A DNA stretch of 64,000 bases, from the NCBI RefSeq assembly GCF_905475395.1, contig NC_058340.1, positions 769,501 through 833,500 of the forward strand, in the 5' to 3' direction. Of this stretch, positions 23,668-34,584 are shown in pieces. The translations under genes and the position numbers were made by a program. The stretch is from Chrysoperla carnea (lineage: Eukaryota; Arthropoda; Insecta; Neuroptera; Chrysopidae). How positions within the stretch are numbered: position 1 is the stretch's first letter; each line of letters starts with the position of its first letter. The notes under the pieces were generated by a model. That model was not told the origin of the DNA and made no database searches. It saw only the letters and a list, made by a program, of their open reading frames with translations.

Positions 23668-23951
23668 ATGGGAGTTACCACCTCTCCAGACTTAAGAAAC
23701 CATGTAGTTTCGATCCTCACTCCCGATATAAACATAAATCCTTCAGATTTTAGTAAATATAAGAGAACTATTGCATTAGTTGTCACAGTGAGGAGGACGT
23801 ATATAGAAACGATGTATCATCTTCTCTGTTACTGTCCAGATCTTGCCACGAGAAGGTGAAATCACTTTAGGCAGCCTATCTCTGACGGCCTCTCCGACCT
23901 GAATTTTTTTAACGTCAAAGCTCTCTTGCTGTTCTTAAACAGCTGCAAATA
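23668..23951 (+). pseudogene. LINE reverse-transcriptase polyprotein C-terminal remnant
   Basis: The plus strand reads IETMYHLLCYCPDLATRR, then after a stop LSDLNFFNVKALLLFLNSCK and a stop. The CPDLATRR motif with a following leucine-rich end is typical of the C-terminus of Jockey/I-type non-LTR retrotransposon ORF2, after the RNase H domain. Stops and the lack of upstream domains show it is a dead fragment. Confidence 0.7.
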
Positions 23952-24687
23952 GTTCATAGAGTAGTGGCCGGAGATGAGCCAGCCCTTTTTCGGTATCACA
24001 ACGATCCCTATGGTCTAAGTGTGTCCCACCCCAGGACAGCCACTCTAACTTAACGTATCCTAATAGGTAAGAGATTTAATTTTTTTGTTTTAGCTCAAAA
24101 CCAGCAAACAAATCATAACATGCGATAAATAACATGCCAAAAATAAAAAGAAATGATATCATTGAACTGAATCAATCGAATGTTGAATACAAAATTCATG
24201 TTTTTAAGAATACAGAATAATAAATAAAGTAAAAGCTTAAAGTTCATTAAAATTTCTTAGAATTGCATACAATATTTTTTGTATGAATTATGATGTATGT
24301 AGATTAGTATCTAGCTTCTGATTTTAAATTAACATAATAATATTGATAATATCAACTTAAAAAATACAAAACATATCAGTTGACGCATGTTGACATGTTG
24401 AAAGGTGAACTAGTTGGCTGCTGCTGTAGTACTGTGTACTGTCAAATGTTATCGACATTCAATAATCACGATCACTGATGAAGATGACAAGAATGCAATC
24501 CAAACTAAAAACTGATGACTTGTTTTATTTAAAATGATAAAAACTTTGTTTTGTTTATTATTTGTGTAGTGTTAGATAAAAATAAATCATCAATACAAAT
24601 TGTTAAAGTGTGAACAATAAAAACCATAAACTAAACGAATTTCCTTTTAATTTTTTTTCTACCCTTGTGGATGCTATCTAGCACGCT

Positions 24688-24890
24688 TGAAGCTGACTTT
24701 GAGCGACAAATTAGGATTTCACCTAACTGAAAAAAAAAATAGAACTATGTGCAGCGTCAAATTTAAAAGATGTAACTTTATGATGACGCTTGACGCTGCA
24801 CTGGCTTTGAGCGTCAAAGCTGTGAATCCGCCTAGCTGAAAAAATATAACTATGTCCAGCATCAAATTGTAAAAAGTAGCGACAAAAAAT
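24688..24890. repeat. repeat with gacgcttgacgctg motif, two units of about 100 bp
   Basis: Two units share ctttgagcg, caaatt or caaagc, a short cctaactgaaaaa or cctagctgaaaaa, then aactatgtgcagcgtcaaat or aactatgtccagcatcaaat. The motif gacgcttgacgctg recurs at 25910-25925, inverted at 32395-32420, and a related gctcaaagccagcgtca lies at about 59330, so the family is dispersed. Confidence 0.6.
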
Positions 24891-25029
24891 AAAAAAGTTT
24901 ATTAATCCAAAACCTCATTTTTAATAAGACCCATGGTAATGATAAACAACTATATCCACAATAAGTGGTCAATATGATTATCAATTGTTCTGTAGCGGGC
25001 TTAACGTAATCAAATTTGTGTAATAAGAA

Positions 25030-25145
25030 ATTGAACTGTCTAGAACTGTCGCGTATGTTCTATTGCATATCTTACATGTCTTGAATTGTTACCGTGCAGT
25101 CTAGCAAATTCTAGAACTGCCACGTATGTTCTATTGCATATATTT
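25030..25145 (+). repeat. short tandem duplication, about 80 bp period
   Basis: The segment ctagaactgtcgcgtatgtt with ctattgcatat is repeated shortly after as ctagaactgccacgtatgtt with ctattgcatat. It is non-coding. Confidence 0.7.
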
Positions 25146-25241
25146 TATTTGAATATGTTTTCTATTGTTGTTTACGTAATGTAAAATGATATTGTTTGTT
25201 TCTTTTTATAATTTTCCAGATTACACTTTAACTGTTAACAG

Positions 25242-26055
25242 CATATTTCAAAAAAATTCTTTGGAAATGGCACACAATTGAAAATAAAATTTTTTTAAAT
25301 AAACCTTTATTCTCGTTTTATTAAAACATTAAAAAATATATATTATTCATTTATTTATCCAATAATCTCAAAATTAATCCTGATAATAAAAATAGAATAT
25401 ACTTTTCTATGATAAAAAGTCGGTTTAGGCCGTTCTGCAATCTAGATGAAAAAAAAATCTTCAGCAGCGTCAAATCGTAAAAAACTAAATAAGATTCAAA
25501 GTTGTCCTAAGATTACTTATTGGATGCGTGTATCTATAGTTTAAAAAAATATTTGATTATTTAAAATATTATTAAATTTTTTACATAAATTATGTAAATG
25601 AGAACGCGTTGCCTTGCGTTGCGTTTTAAAATTAAATATACACACATTCCATCGTCATCTTCCAATCTAGCTATTGGAATTAATAACTTCCTTTTAAAAT
25701 GTTAAGACATTTGTGTTTGTCAGTCTTCCACCTTTTTAAGAGTTAACCAAACATATCTCCATGTATTAAAATTTTATGTTGATAATTATTGGTCTGTACT
25801 TCACTTACTAAAAACTTTCTCCTACACTTACTAAAAACTTAGATTATTTACATTGATAGATATTGCAGAATAAATACTATATGGCTTAAAAATGAATTTT
25901 CATGAAGACGCTTGACGCTGAGTTTGAGCATCAAATTAGCTCACGTGGATTAGCTAAACTAAAAAATTCAGGGTGATGAATATGAGTATCACTGGTCCAA
26001 AAAAATTCTTTGGAAATGGCAATCAATTGAAAATAAAATTTTTATAAATTAAACA
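25242..26055. repeat. repeat segment pair (ttctttggaaatggca)
   Basis: The segment attctttggaaatggcacac with caattgaaaataaaattttt at 25255-25302 recurs at about 26005-26055 with few changes. The intervening 700 bases hold AT-rich sequence and one gacgcttgacgctg motif. No gene is seen. Confidence 0.55.
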
Positions 26056-26389
26056 TAAGAAGTAAACTTAGTATATACAGAATGATTAAACAATGAACTT
26101 ATTAGATGTTATTACAAAGTTATGTTAAAAACTTTTACTTTAAAACATTATAAGTAATAATTACGTTGAATGAATGCTCTTGACCTTATTTTGATTTAAT
26201 ATAAGTTCAAATCATTTCATTTGTGTATACGTTGTAAATACGTTTTACATGGCTGGGACAGAGAAATGTGTGCGACTTTGAAAGCGCTGTCAAATAAAAA
26301 TTCATCAATTTTTGTTACCATCTTAAAATACATAAAAAGCATTTTTTTAATTATATAAATTGTATTTTAAAGTAAATTGTGAATTGTAT

Positions 26390-26615
26390 AGACCCCAAAT
26401 GGCCGAGCGGTCTAAGGCGTTTGCCTTGGACTGTTTGTCCATTTGGATATAGGTTGCGGGTTCGAATCCAGGTAGCGGCGGTGTGAACAATTTATAATTA
26501 ATAGGAGTGTAGAATTGATCACATTGTCGTCGCTTGGATAAAAACGAAGTAACCGACTCCAACCACATCAAAATGTAATTGTAAATATGTTTGTAATTAA
26601 ATAAATAAAGATTAA
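26390..26615 (+). mobile_element. tRNA-derived SINE
   Basis: The head resembles a tRNA with a leucine/serine-type A box (tggccgagcggtctaaggcg) and a B box (gggttcgaatcc) about 45 bases later. The expected acceptor-stem pairing is absent. The tRNA-like part runs into an unrelated body (gactccaaccacatcaaaat) and ends in an aataaataaag-type tail. Internal RNA polymerase III promoter boxes plus body plus simple tail are the layout of a SINE, not a functional tRNA. Confidence 0.75.
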
Positions 26616-26724
26616 CAAATAATGATGTGGGTGGCCTCTGGTATATGCGTATATGTCATAGAAACGGAGGTTAAATCCCATTATTATTATATTAATTGTA
26701 AATTGTATTTTTAATAACTTTTGT

Positions 26725-26855
26725 TTTTTGGAAGGGGAGGGGGTGTTAGTTGGAAGTTTTTATCAGTTTTTTACAAATTACAAAAAAACTATGCATCAAA
26801 TTTTAAAAAAAAGTTTAATTAAAGATTCCAGCTGAAATATATTTGCACATTTTTT
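26725..26855. repeat. partial copy of the foldback at 29467-29910
   Basis: The segment cagttttttacaaattacaa, tatgcatcaaattttaaaaa and ttccagctgaa occurs here and in the central left part of the element at 29467. Only one side is present. Confidence 0.65.
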
Positions 26856-27769
26856 TTTTTTTTTTTTTGGACTTTTATATTTGTTATTTTGTTCTATCTC
26901 TAACGGTTTACAAAATGGTTTTTTTCATTTGATTGAATGAGCAAAAAAGTTTCATTTTAAAATTAGTAGGTACATCTCGGTCAATTTTTTAACCCTTTTC
27001 CCGTGATCAAATCTAGCTGAAACTTTGCAGGCAGACTCGCAGCCTGCCGTATAGTATAATTTTGAACTTTTCGAAATTTCAACGGTAAAAAAGGAAGTTT
27101 AATAAAAACTTTGGTTTTATGGGTTAGTTTTTAATGAATTTGAGAGAGGTGGTAACAAAATAATTGGAATAAAATTGATGGGTTTTTATTTTGTAGCGTT
27201 CTCAAAATCGCACACTTTTTTGCCTTACCCTGCCTGTATGTTTTGTTTTAATGTAAATGCATTTCATTAAAAAATGTTGTCTAACAACAAACCAAAACCG
27301 AACTACAAATATTTATGAGCTGTAGGTACTTTCTTTTTAAAAATCAATCATAATCATAAATATTTTAAATATACAGGGTGTCTCGTAAGTAACGCTCGCT
27401 TTTGTTGCATCAGGTAGAACCACCACCACTTTTAAACGTAATTTTTCACGAAGAAAATATTATCGGAAGTATTTATTAATTTCAAAAATATTTTTTACTT
27501 TTTTTTTTTTTTAGTGGTCTCTATTTTTATTTTTCTAAAATGAATGCGTTTTTTAAATAAAAAAAAAAGTGGTAAGTTTTCCAGGTACTAAATTATAAAA
27601 TAATTTTAAAAATTAATAATTAGTTCAATTTATTTGAAATACATTATAAATAATTAATAATATATCTATCTATTGGTTGGTATCTATCTATCATGACTAG
27701 CATGTAGTCATAAAGTCCTCATGTGTAGTGTACAGAATGTCATTACGTACATCTGCATAATATCAAATA

Positions 27770-27959
27770 TACCGGGTGTATCATCAGTAGCTATTACCAT
27801 TCTTAATTCTTATTCTAAATCATCTTCGAATTTGTCAAAAAAAAAATTAACGATACAAAAGTAAGTATGTAATTTTGAGTTGTATGCAATATGGCATATG
27901 AGAATATCAAAGTATGAAGGTAATATTTATGATGGTAATGGTTAGTGGGACACCCGGTA
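27770..27959. mobile_element. small TIR element (MITE), about 190 bp
   Basis: The left end taccgggtgt and right end acacccggta are perfect 10-bp inverted repeats, with weaker similarity inside (attaccatt on the left, attaccatc inverted on the right). A related start cagggtgtctcgtaag lies at about 27376. Non-coding. Confidence 0.6.
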
Positions 27960-28654
27960 GTTTTATTAAATAGGTGTATATAAATATTTTATGAAAGTTT
28001 TTATTATATAAAATTAATTTTTTTACCGTGCATACAAATTTATTTATATTATTTTTTACAATTATTTTCTCTTTATTAATTAAATAATAAATTCTTTTAT
28101 TTTTTTTACAGTTTTGAATCACAGTATTCCATCCATAAATAAAAATATATCTAAAAGACGTGAAAATGGTACTGTTTTAAAATTAGAACTATTTTATCAT
28201 TCATTTATCTGAAATCAGTAAAATATTACATTATTAAATCAAATAAGTAGTCATTGAATTATTTTTGGGAATCTCTAAAGGAGGTGCAGCTGCCCCTGGA
28301 TGGATTAAACAATTTATGTAATCTATGTAGCTACTTTATTAGACCCAAATGATAATCATGTTAACGGTTTACAGTCCACGGATTAATTCAATCAAAAATA
28401 CTAATTGATAAATAATTTTTATCAATAAAATAACAACAATATTAAATCAATGATACAAACAAAAAAGTTTATTATTTTAACTAGCAGTTATCCGCCCACA
28501 CGTCACTGGACAATTTCAACTTTAAAAACAAAACATTACCGAGTTATAACCTTCTCTTCCTTTACTCTTACTTAACTCACCTTTTATTCGCCATTTAATG
28601 GATTTTTATTTATTGGTATGTTATCCTAATTTTTTTTTAAATAAATTATAGCCC
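27960..28654. other. AT-rich intergenic sequence
   Basis: No gene, RNA or clear repeat is recognised. The minus-strand open frame at 27907-28122 is lysine/isoleucine-rich low-complexity sequence. Confidence 0.4.
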
Positions 28655-28870
28655 ATGTTACTTGCTGACAATGTAGCATTCTATAAGTGAAAGCTTAATC
28701 CCAAATTTTCATCAAAATCGGTGCTATAGGCAAAATTTAAAGATTTCGTCTTTTTTTTCCTCGTTTATTGGATTAATTCTGATGGCGCCATTGTGGCCAT
28801 TCACTGAAACTTACTTTTACGTTTTTTGATGGAGACGCTTTTAGTTTAAGGAGGGTGACTCGGCGGTAAT
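28655..28870. repeat. dispersed repeat, inverted partner at 48905-49100
   Basis: Segments agcttaatcccaaattttca, aatcggtg and agatttcgtctttttt match, as reverse complements and in consistent order, the ARMC5 intron sequence at 48905-49100 (aagacgaaatct, caccgatt and tgaaaatttgggactaagct). Confidence 0.6.
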
Positions 28871-28880
28871 AGAAAAAACT

Positions 28881-29052
28881 TAATTAGTCGATAAAGATCC
28901 AATTTTTTAGTATTATATATTATATAAAACAAAAGTTGAGTATCTTACCGCTCAATAAAGAGATCAATAAAGAGAGTAATTAATTAATTAATAATATGTT
29001 TCATTAACTATAACATAAATACTAAAAAATCGGATCATTATCTATTAATTTA
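28881..29052. repeat. inverted repeat, arms about 33 bp
   Basis: The left arm taattagtcgataaagatcc with aattttttagtat pairs with the right arm atactaaaaaatcggatcat with tatctattaatt, with a few mismatches. Non-coding. Confidence 0.65.
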
Positions 29053-29466
29053 CTTTAACTTTAACTTGCTCGTTTTTTTTTTTCTTTAAAAGCTTCCCAA
29101 TTAATATATAACTTTATAAAAAGCAACATTTTGATAATGATTGTGATTTTTTTGATTTTGCCCCGAATTCCCCTGGAAATAATAATTTTTTTGTATGAAG
29201 ATCAACTTCATCCTTTTCTTGTTATCGTTATGATGGTAAATAAATCCACCAAAATTAAATAATAAATGGACTATTCATTCATTTGTTTTGTATGAATTAA
29301 GTATCTACTAATTAATTAATAAATTTTACTAATTGATCAACGCACTTAATTAATATACAGGTTGATCTATTAAATTTTCATCAATATTTTGTAACCATCT
29401 AATAATTAAAGAAGGTTTACAGAAACTATATAGTCTAATAAAATTAAATAGAATATCATGGTAATA

Positions 29467-29910
29467 AAGAAAAAATTAACGCATCTTTGAAATTTTATTT
29501 ATTTGTTGTTAATTAGGTTGTAAACACTTTGTAAAAAAAAGCCCACCTCTCAGAGGCGTACTTAACCTCCTTTTTTGGGTGTTTTAATCAGTTTTTTACA
29601 AATTACAAAAAAATATGCATCAAATTTTAAAAAAAGTTCAATTAAAAGTTCCAGCTGAAGTTTTTTTGCAACTTGTAGCTTTAAAGTTAACCGAGATATG
29701 CTAATTTTAAAATAGGATTTTTTTTCTTTCTGCAGCTAGAATTTTTGATTGAACTTTTTTTTATGCAGTGTTTTTGTAATTTGTAAAAAAACTCCAACTA
29801 ACCCCAAAAAAGGGGGTTAGGTATGCCCCTGAGAGGATTTTTTTCAGGAAGTTTTTACAACCTAATAAACAGTTGTGTAAAATTTCAAAGATATATTAAT
29901 TTTTTCCTTT
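29467..29910. repeat. long imperfect inverted repeat, about 440 bp
   Basis: Outer arms (left aattaacgcatctttgaaat and attaggttgtaaacac; right acaacctaata and atttcaaagatatattaatt) are complementary. Inner blocks around cctctcagaggcgtac and gtatgcccctgagagg also pair. The centre shares sequence with 26725-26855. It looks like a foldback transposon lying downstream of HMGS. Confidence 0.75.
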
Positions 29911-30157
29911 TAGATATTTAGTTAAATTGTACTAAATAATTAATATCGATTATTATAATTCTATCAACCTGAATACTTTTTATTTAACAAAAAATAAAAA
30001 CTAATAAATTATAAAAATTATTAATTTTTCTGTATTTAATCTCTCAAAATTTTATTTGAGTTATATTTTTATTAATTAATTAATTTTAACATTTTTATAA
30101 ATAAACAACAAACAACAAAGTGAAAATAACTTTCTAAATAAAAAATAAAAAAAAATA

Positions 30158-31555
30158 CTAAATATTTCCATTAGAAACTACACCATGAACACGTTCATAG
30201 CTTCTACGATGTAACTCATCCACTTGTTTCAAATAGTACGTTCCGGGGAATAAATGTTCAATTGAACCCACAGGAGTGTATGGAGCAGCATGATTATTTA
30301 ATTCACGTACTTCTAAAATTTTGGTAAATGATTCTGGTGTAATACAAACACGTTTATTTAATTGAACTTTAATCGATGTTAAATTATCAATAATTTTACA
30401 TAACTTAGAATTTTCTGTTATATCTTTTGACAATGTAATCGAATACATAGTGGATGCAAGTCCAGAACCATATGAAAATAATCCTACTCGCATTCCAGCT
30501 AATTCCGTGATCGGTTTATTAATTAACAACGAAACTAAACTACTATACACGGACGCCGTGTACATGTTCCCAACTTCACTCGCTAATAAAAGGGATTCAC
30601 GCGTTTTCTTTTCAAATAAATCCTTACTTAAACCCAAAAAGATTTTCTCAATATCCCGATCAAAGTATGTTTCATTTAATTTAACGTTTGCATATTTCTC
30701 AAGTCCTGGATATTTCGTTGGGATTGAATCCTTTGGACAACGTACAAAATCGTTTAACATTAGACGTCCAAATGATTTCTGGACTAACTTACAATATGGC
30801 GAATGGAATAACATAGCATCCAAGAAATTAATATCAACTTGAGAAGTTTGAGTTAATTTCGAAACCTTTTTACAATATCCTTGATAACAATGATCTAAAG
30901 CACTCAAATAACATTGAATCGATAGTTTACCATCGACAACCGGATATTCAGATGATAAATCCGGTTTATAAAAATCATAAGCATGTTTCATGTATGTTGA
31001 TCGTAAACCACGATCGAAAACAATCGGTGCATTTGGACCGATTAACATGGCAACAGCTCCAGCTCCACCAGTTGGACGTGCAGATCCTTTTGCGTATACA
31101 GCAATATCTCCAGCAACAACTAACGCATAACGTCCATCCCAAAAAGATGATTCAACCCATTGGATTGCATTAAATAACGCTGCAGTTCCACCATAACATG
31201 CATTTGTTGTATCAATACCTTCTAGATCCGTACAACCGTGCGGTTCAAATAAACTCATTAAGACACTTTTAACACTTTTCGATTTATCAACAATTGTTTC
31301 TGTTCCAACCTCTAAACGTCCAATTTCTGAATATTTAATGCCATACTTTTCGATTAACTTATGCACAACCGTTAAACACAATGAATGAATATCTTCACGA
31401 TCCGAACAGAATCCCATACGTGATTGTCCTAAACCGATTGTATATTTACCGGTAGAAACACCATCGTATTTCTCTAAATCGGTTTGATCCACATAAATTG
31501 ATGGGAATATTAACTCGATGGCAAGTATTCCAACGTCTTTTGGCCAAGTTTCCAT
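30158..31555 (-). CDS. Hmgs: hydroxymethylglutaryl-CoA synthase, cytosolic, intronless
   Basis: This enzyme condenses acetyl-CoA with acetoacetyl-CoA to HMG-CoA in the mevalonate pathway, which feeds juvenile hormone and other isoprenoids in insects. One uninterrupted frame of 465 codons has the length of the insect cytosolic enzyme. It starts [14 protein letters not shown], the standard N-terminus of the family. The catalytic glutamate is in [11 protein letters not shown] (Glu86), the nucleophilic cysteine in [12 protein letters not shown] (Cys120), and the catalytic histidine in MLFHSPYCK (about His255). I chose the start at 31555 because of its good context (aaacaATGg) and match to the family. 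An upstream in-frame ATG at 31618 would add 21 poorly matching residues. There is no mitochondrial targeting sequence. No intron interrupts the coding region, unlike all the other genes here. The reading frame shows no damage. Confidence 0.97.
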   Translation of the reverse strand: METWPKDVGILAIELIFPSIYVDQTDLEKYDGVSTGKYTIGLGQSRMGFCSDREDIHSLCLTVVHKLIEKYGIKYSEIGRLEVGTETIVDKSKSVKSVLMSLFEPHGCTDLEGIDTTNACYGGTAALFNAIQWVESSFWDGRYALVVAGDIAVYAKGSARPTGGAGAVAMLIGPNAPIVFDRGLRSTYMKHAYDFYKPDLSSEYPVVDGKLSIQCYLSALDHCYQGYCKKVSKLTQTSQVDINFLDAMLFHSPYCKLVQKSFGRLMLNDFVRCPKDSIPTKYPGLEKYANVKLNETYFDRDIEKIFLGLSKDLFEKKTRESLLLASEVGNMYTASVYSSLVSLLINKPITELAGMRVGLFSYGSGLASTMYSITLSKDITENSKLCKIIDNLTSIKVQLNKRVCITPESFTKILEVRELNNHAAPYTPVGSIEHLFPGTYYLKQVDELHRRSYERVHGVVSNGNI

Positions 31556-31659
31556 TGTTTTACAGTTGAATTTGAATTGTACAACACTTATTGTTAGAAG
31601 TTCAACAACACAGAACACACTTGTCTTGTCTGACGTCTAAATACTTTGAAGGTTTGAAT

Positions 31660-32746
31660 TCATTTAAACTGAGTTGAGTTGAGTTGAGTTGTAGACTTAG
31701 TATTTTTTTATTAATAAAAAACTTCCGTTGTTCGATCTATTGGCCACCACTACTTCGTAACAAGACAAGTATGTCACCGAGTCACCGTGACGCGGATCGT
31801 ATCAAGAATACCAATCACCCAGCTGTGCTGTGTCCTCTTCATTTCTATCGCTATCAGCTATCTCGTCAATAGGTTGTTACCATATATTTTTTTTACTCTC
31901 ATACTTTTTCACTTTCAAATTATTGTTCAAATTGAAAGTAAAATTCATATTTTCTTTTGATTATCTAATCACTTATAATTCACAACTAAGTAGTCAAGTC
32001 ACACAAAACTTTTTCTACCTACGTTCGCGACAAATAGTTTTAATTGTCACATTTAAAAAAATATTCATGACAGTCATAATTTGGGGGCGGAATTTAAAAA
32101 ATTTTGATTTTTAATTTATATACTTTTAAAATTTCTTTCTTTATTTTGCATTTTTCACATTTTTTATTTTACATGTGTTCATTAAATATAAAGCCTTCTT
32201 TACACCATCTACAAAATTATTGTATAAACCATGGAGGTTATAAAGAAGGAGAACGATTCAACAGTTTTTTCAGCCACCAGCCGCGCTGTCGTCGGTAAGT
32301 AGTATCTGCGAAGTTAGCTGTTTATGAGTACAAGCAGATGAAGTTAGTACCGTTCAAATTTATAAAGTAGTATAGATACACGTGACTCAATTTGACGCTC
32401 AATCTCAGCGTCAAGCGTCGTCATGAAAATACACCTTATTATGAAACACATTCAACCAAGTTTTAGCCAAAAGCGATCGAGTTGTTTAATTTCCCTTACT
32501 TTATCTGTACTAATTATATACAGGACATGAGAAAATTTCGGCAACATACAAATTAATTTCAAATTCAAACAGTGCAAGATATATAATGGGATATAAATTT
32601 TTATGAGTTCAAAAGGAAGAACTCAAATCGTTCATGCAGTTGGTGCTTTATTGAGTATAGAATGTTGGCCCTGAAAGAAATATGCTAGGTCACTGCGTCA
32701 GGCTTGATGGCTTGTTCAAATTAATTGTAATTGTCATATTTAAATA
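31660..32746. other. upstream region of HMGS, no other gene seen
   Basis: A short pentamer repeat (gagtt)n lies at about 31671-31690, just upstream of HMGS. At 32395-32420 there is an inverted copy of the gacgcttgacgctg motif. The HMGS promoter must lie here, but I cannot identify its elements. Confidence 0.4.
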
Positions 32747-33040
32747 CAGTGGACCCGCGATAATCCGACAAACGTTTTGCAAGGTAATGTCGAATTATCG
32801 AATTTGTCGGACTATAGAGTACTGCCACAAATCTCCTTGTAATCCGGAACTTTTTGAAAAAGAATACCTTGTAATCCGACAAATTACATATCAAAGTGAT
32901 AAGATTTCAATCATTTTCTAATTTCAGCCACGAAGAATTAATGTATTTATAATAAATCTGCATTGTAATTACCGTTATAGCTATGTCGGATTACAATAGG
33001 TGCCGGATTAGACAGGGGCCGGATTACTGCGGGTCTACTG
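32747..33040. mobile_element. pogo/Tigger-like MITE
   Basis: It begins CAGTGGACCCGCGATAATCC and ends with a near inverted copy (ggattactgcgggtctactg). TA dinucleotides flank both sides, as expected of the Tc1/mariner-pogo group. The terminal motif CAGTRGACCC is characteristic of Tigger/pogo-type elements. Internal segments repeat the words taatccgacaaa and its complement. There is no transposase frame, so it is non-autonomous. Confidence 0.8.
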
Positions 33041-33370
33041 TATTGACGAAATTGGTTTTTTATGATGTCATTAATTTAGCGTGAAAATTAAAAATCTTGA
33101 ATAAATTTAACTTATAGTTATTTTGCCACGTTGCCTGTTTTTTTTTTTACATTTTCCCATATATAAAGCTTGTTTTATATTAATTAAATTACTTTTTTTT
33201 AATGAAAAAAAAAATTCTTATGAATACAGAAGCTTTTTACCCATGGTAGGTAAAACATCAATTTTTGGTCTAGAAGAATGCGAATCAGTAATTCTATGCC
33301 TAAAAATTTGAACTTTATGGCTTAGAAATTTATCCATTTTATGTTTAGACTGTATTTAAAAGTTTGGTTT

Positions 33371-33437
33371 TTAAGCGTTACAAACTTGGGACTAAACTTA
33401 ATATACTATGTATATTTCATATATGCATGGTATAAAA
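33371..33437 (-). repeat. family A terminal fragment
   Basis: The segment taagcgttacaaacttggga, ctaaacttaatatactatgt and atttcatatatgcatggta is the palindromic terminus and adjoining sequence of family A in reverse orientation. The rest of the element is absent. Confidence 0.75.
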
Positions 33438-33439
33438 AC

Positions 33440-34584
33440 GGGCCTATACTTGTTTGTTTTTGAAAAATGATGGAACGCCTCGAAGTTAGCGACCATAATA
33501 AACCCCCTCTGGTCGAAGTATGACTAAATATTGACTTTATAGTTATACATAGACTAAGCATCGCGGCCTATTTTTCATATCACAAATTCACAAAATGTTT
33601 TACATAAAACATCGTGATTTCACTTTGCTTTTTGACTTAAAAAAAAAATACTTATCACGTATAACTTTACATTTTTTTCCTTAAAATTATTTGACACTCA
33701 GTCTATGTAATGTAATGTCAATGCAAAATAGATATACTTTTTGGACTTAAAATGGGTTAGCTAAATATCTACAAAATATCAAAAAATCAAATTTTTTATT
33801 AACTTGCGTGGCAGTAATTATACAGAATTAACATATGGCACCTAAAACCGTTAAAAAAAATACAATTTTCCTTTTCACATTTCTGGATAAAAACAATAAC
33901 GTGCTATTAGGAAATGAAAAACAAATATCAAAATATAAATAAATTAATGGTATCCATAACAAGTTAAAATAGTTTTTTTTCGGTCGTAAAAATATAAAAA
34001 TTTGTTTAAAAATGATTGTCAATATTTGTAAAAATAATAATTGTATGACATTTTGTAAAAGAATTCGAATTCGTAAAATCAATTGAAAATTTGTTGGTTG
34101 AATTTTGAATATCGCACGTAAACATATTAATTTTATCTATATTATTTAAAAAGCTCATTGTTCTAGAGATTCTAGTTTGAGTGTTAGAATCCAATGTTAA
34201 ATGTCATTTCATCAATTCAAGTGCTTCGGAAATGGAGTATATTGCCCAATTGAGTATCGAAAATATCAAATTATTTACACAAATTGATAGTAGTAATGCA
34301 TTGTATACATTGAAAAACGCGTGTGAATTAATTTTTATCAAGAATATTCAATTAGTTTGATATTTTCTACCTAGAATTTATCGAAAAATTTTATTCGTTT
34401 ATTGAAAAAATAAAAATCTTGCAACGGATCGCTAGTGGCATCTATTGTGGCCAACATAGAACCACATTAAGCACCTGCTGTGTGCTGTGCTGGTAAATCT
34501 TGCCTGTGCTAGATTTTTCGTCCAGTCCATTCACGTGAAATTCCAAGAGTGGAATTTTTTTTTTTTGTAAAATTTTTTTACAAT
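33440..34584. other. intergenic sequence upstream of eIF3j
   Basis: No coding exon is recognised. The 150 bases before the eIF3j start codon are less AT-rich and probably hold its promoter and 5' leader. A poly-T run lies at 34556-34566. Minus-strand open frames at 33828-34194 are low-complexity. Confidence 0.4.

Noticed and set aside
26395-26480. functional tRNA-Leu or tRNA-Ser gene
   Set aside because: The A and B boxes are present, but the sequences before and after do not pair as an acceptor stem, and the sequence runs on into a SINE-like body and tail.
30450-30842. 130-codon open frame on the plus strand
   Set aside because: It lies antisense inside the HMGS coding region and has no recognisable product. 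It is a shadow of the real gene.
31555-31618. upstream ATG of HMGS as the true start
   Set aside because: It would add 21 residues unlike the family N-terminus. The downstream ATG has better context and gives the usual length.
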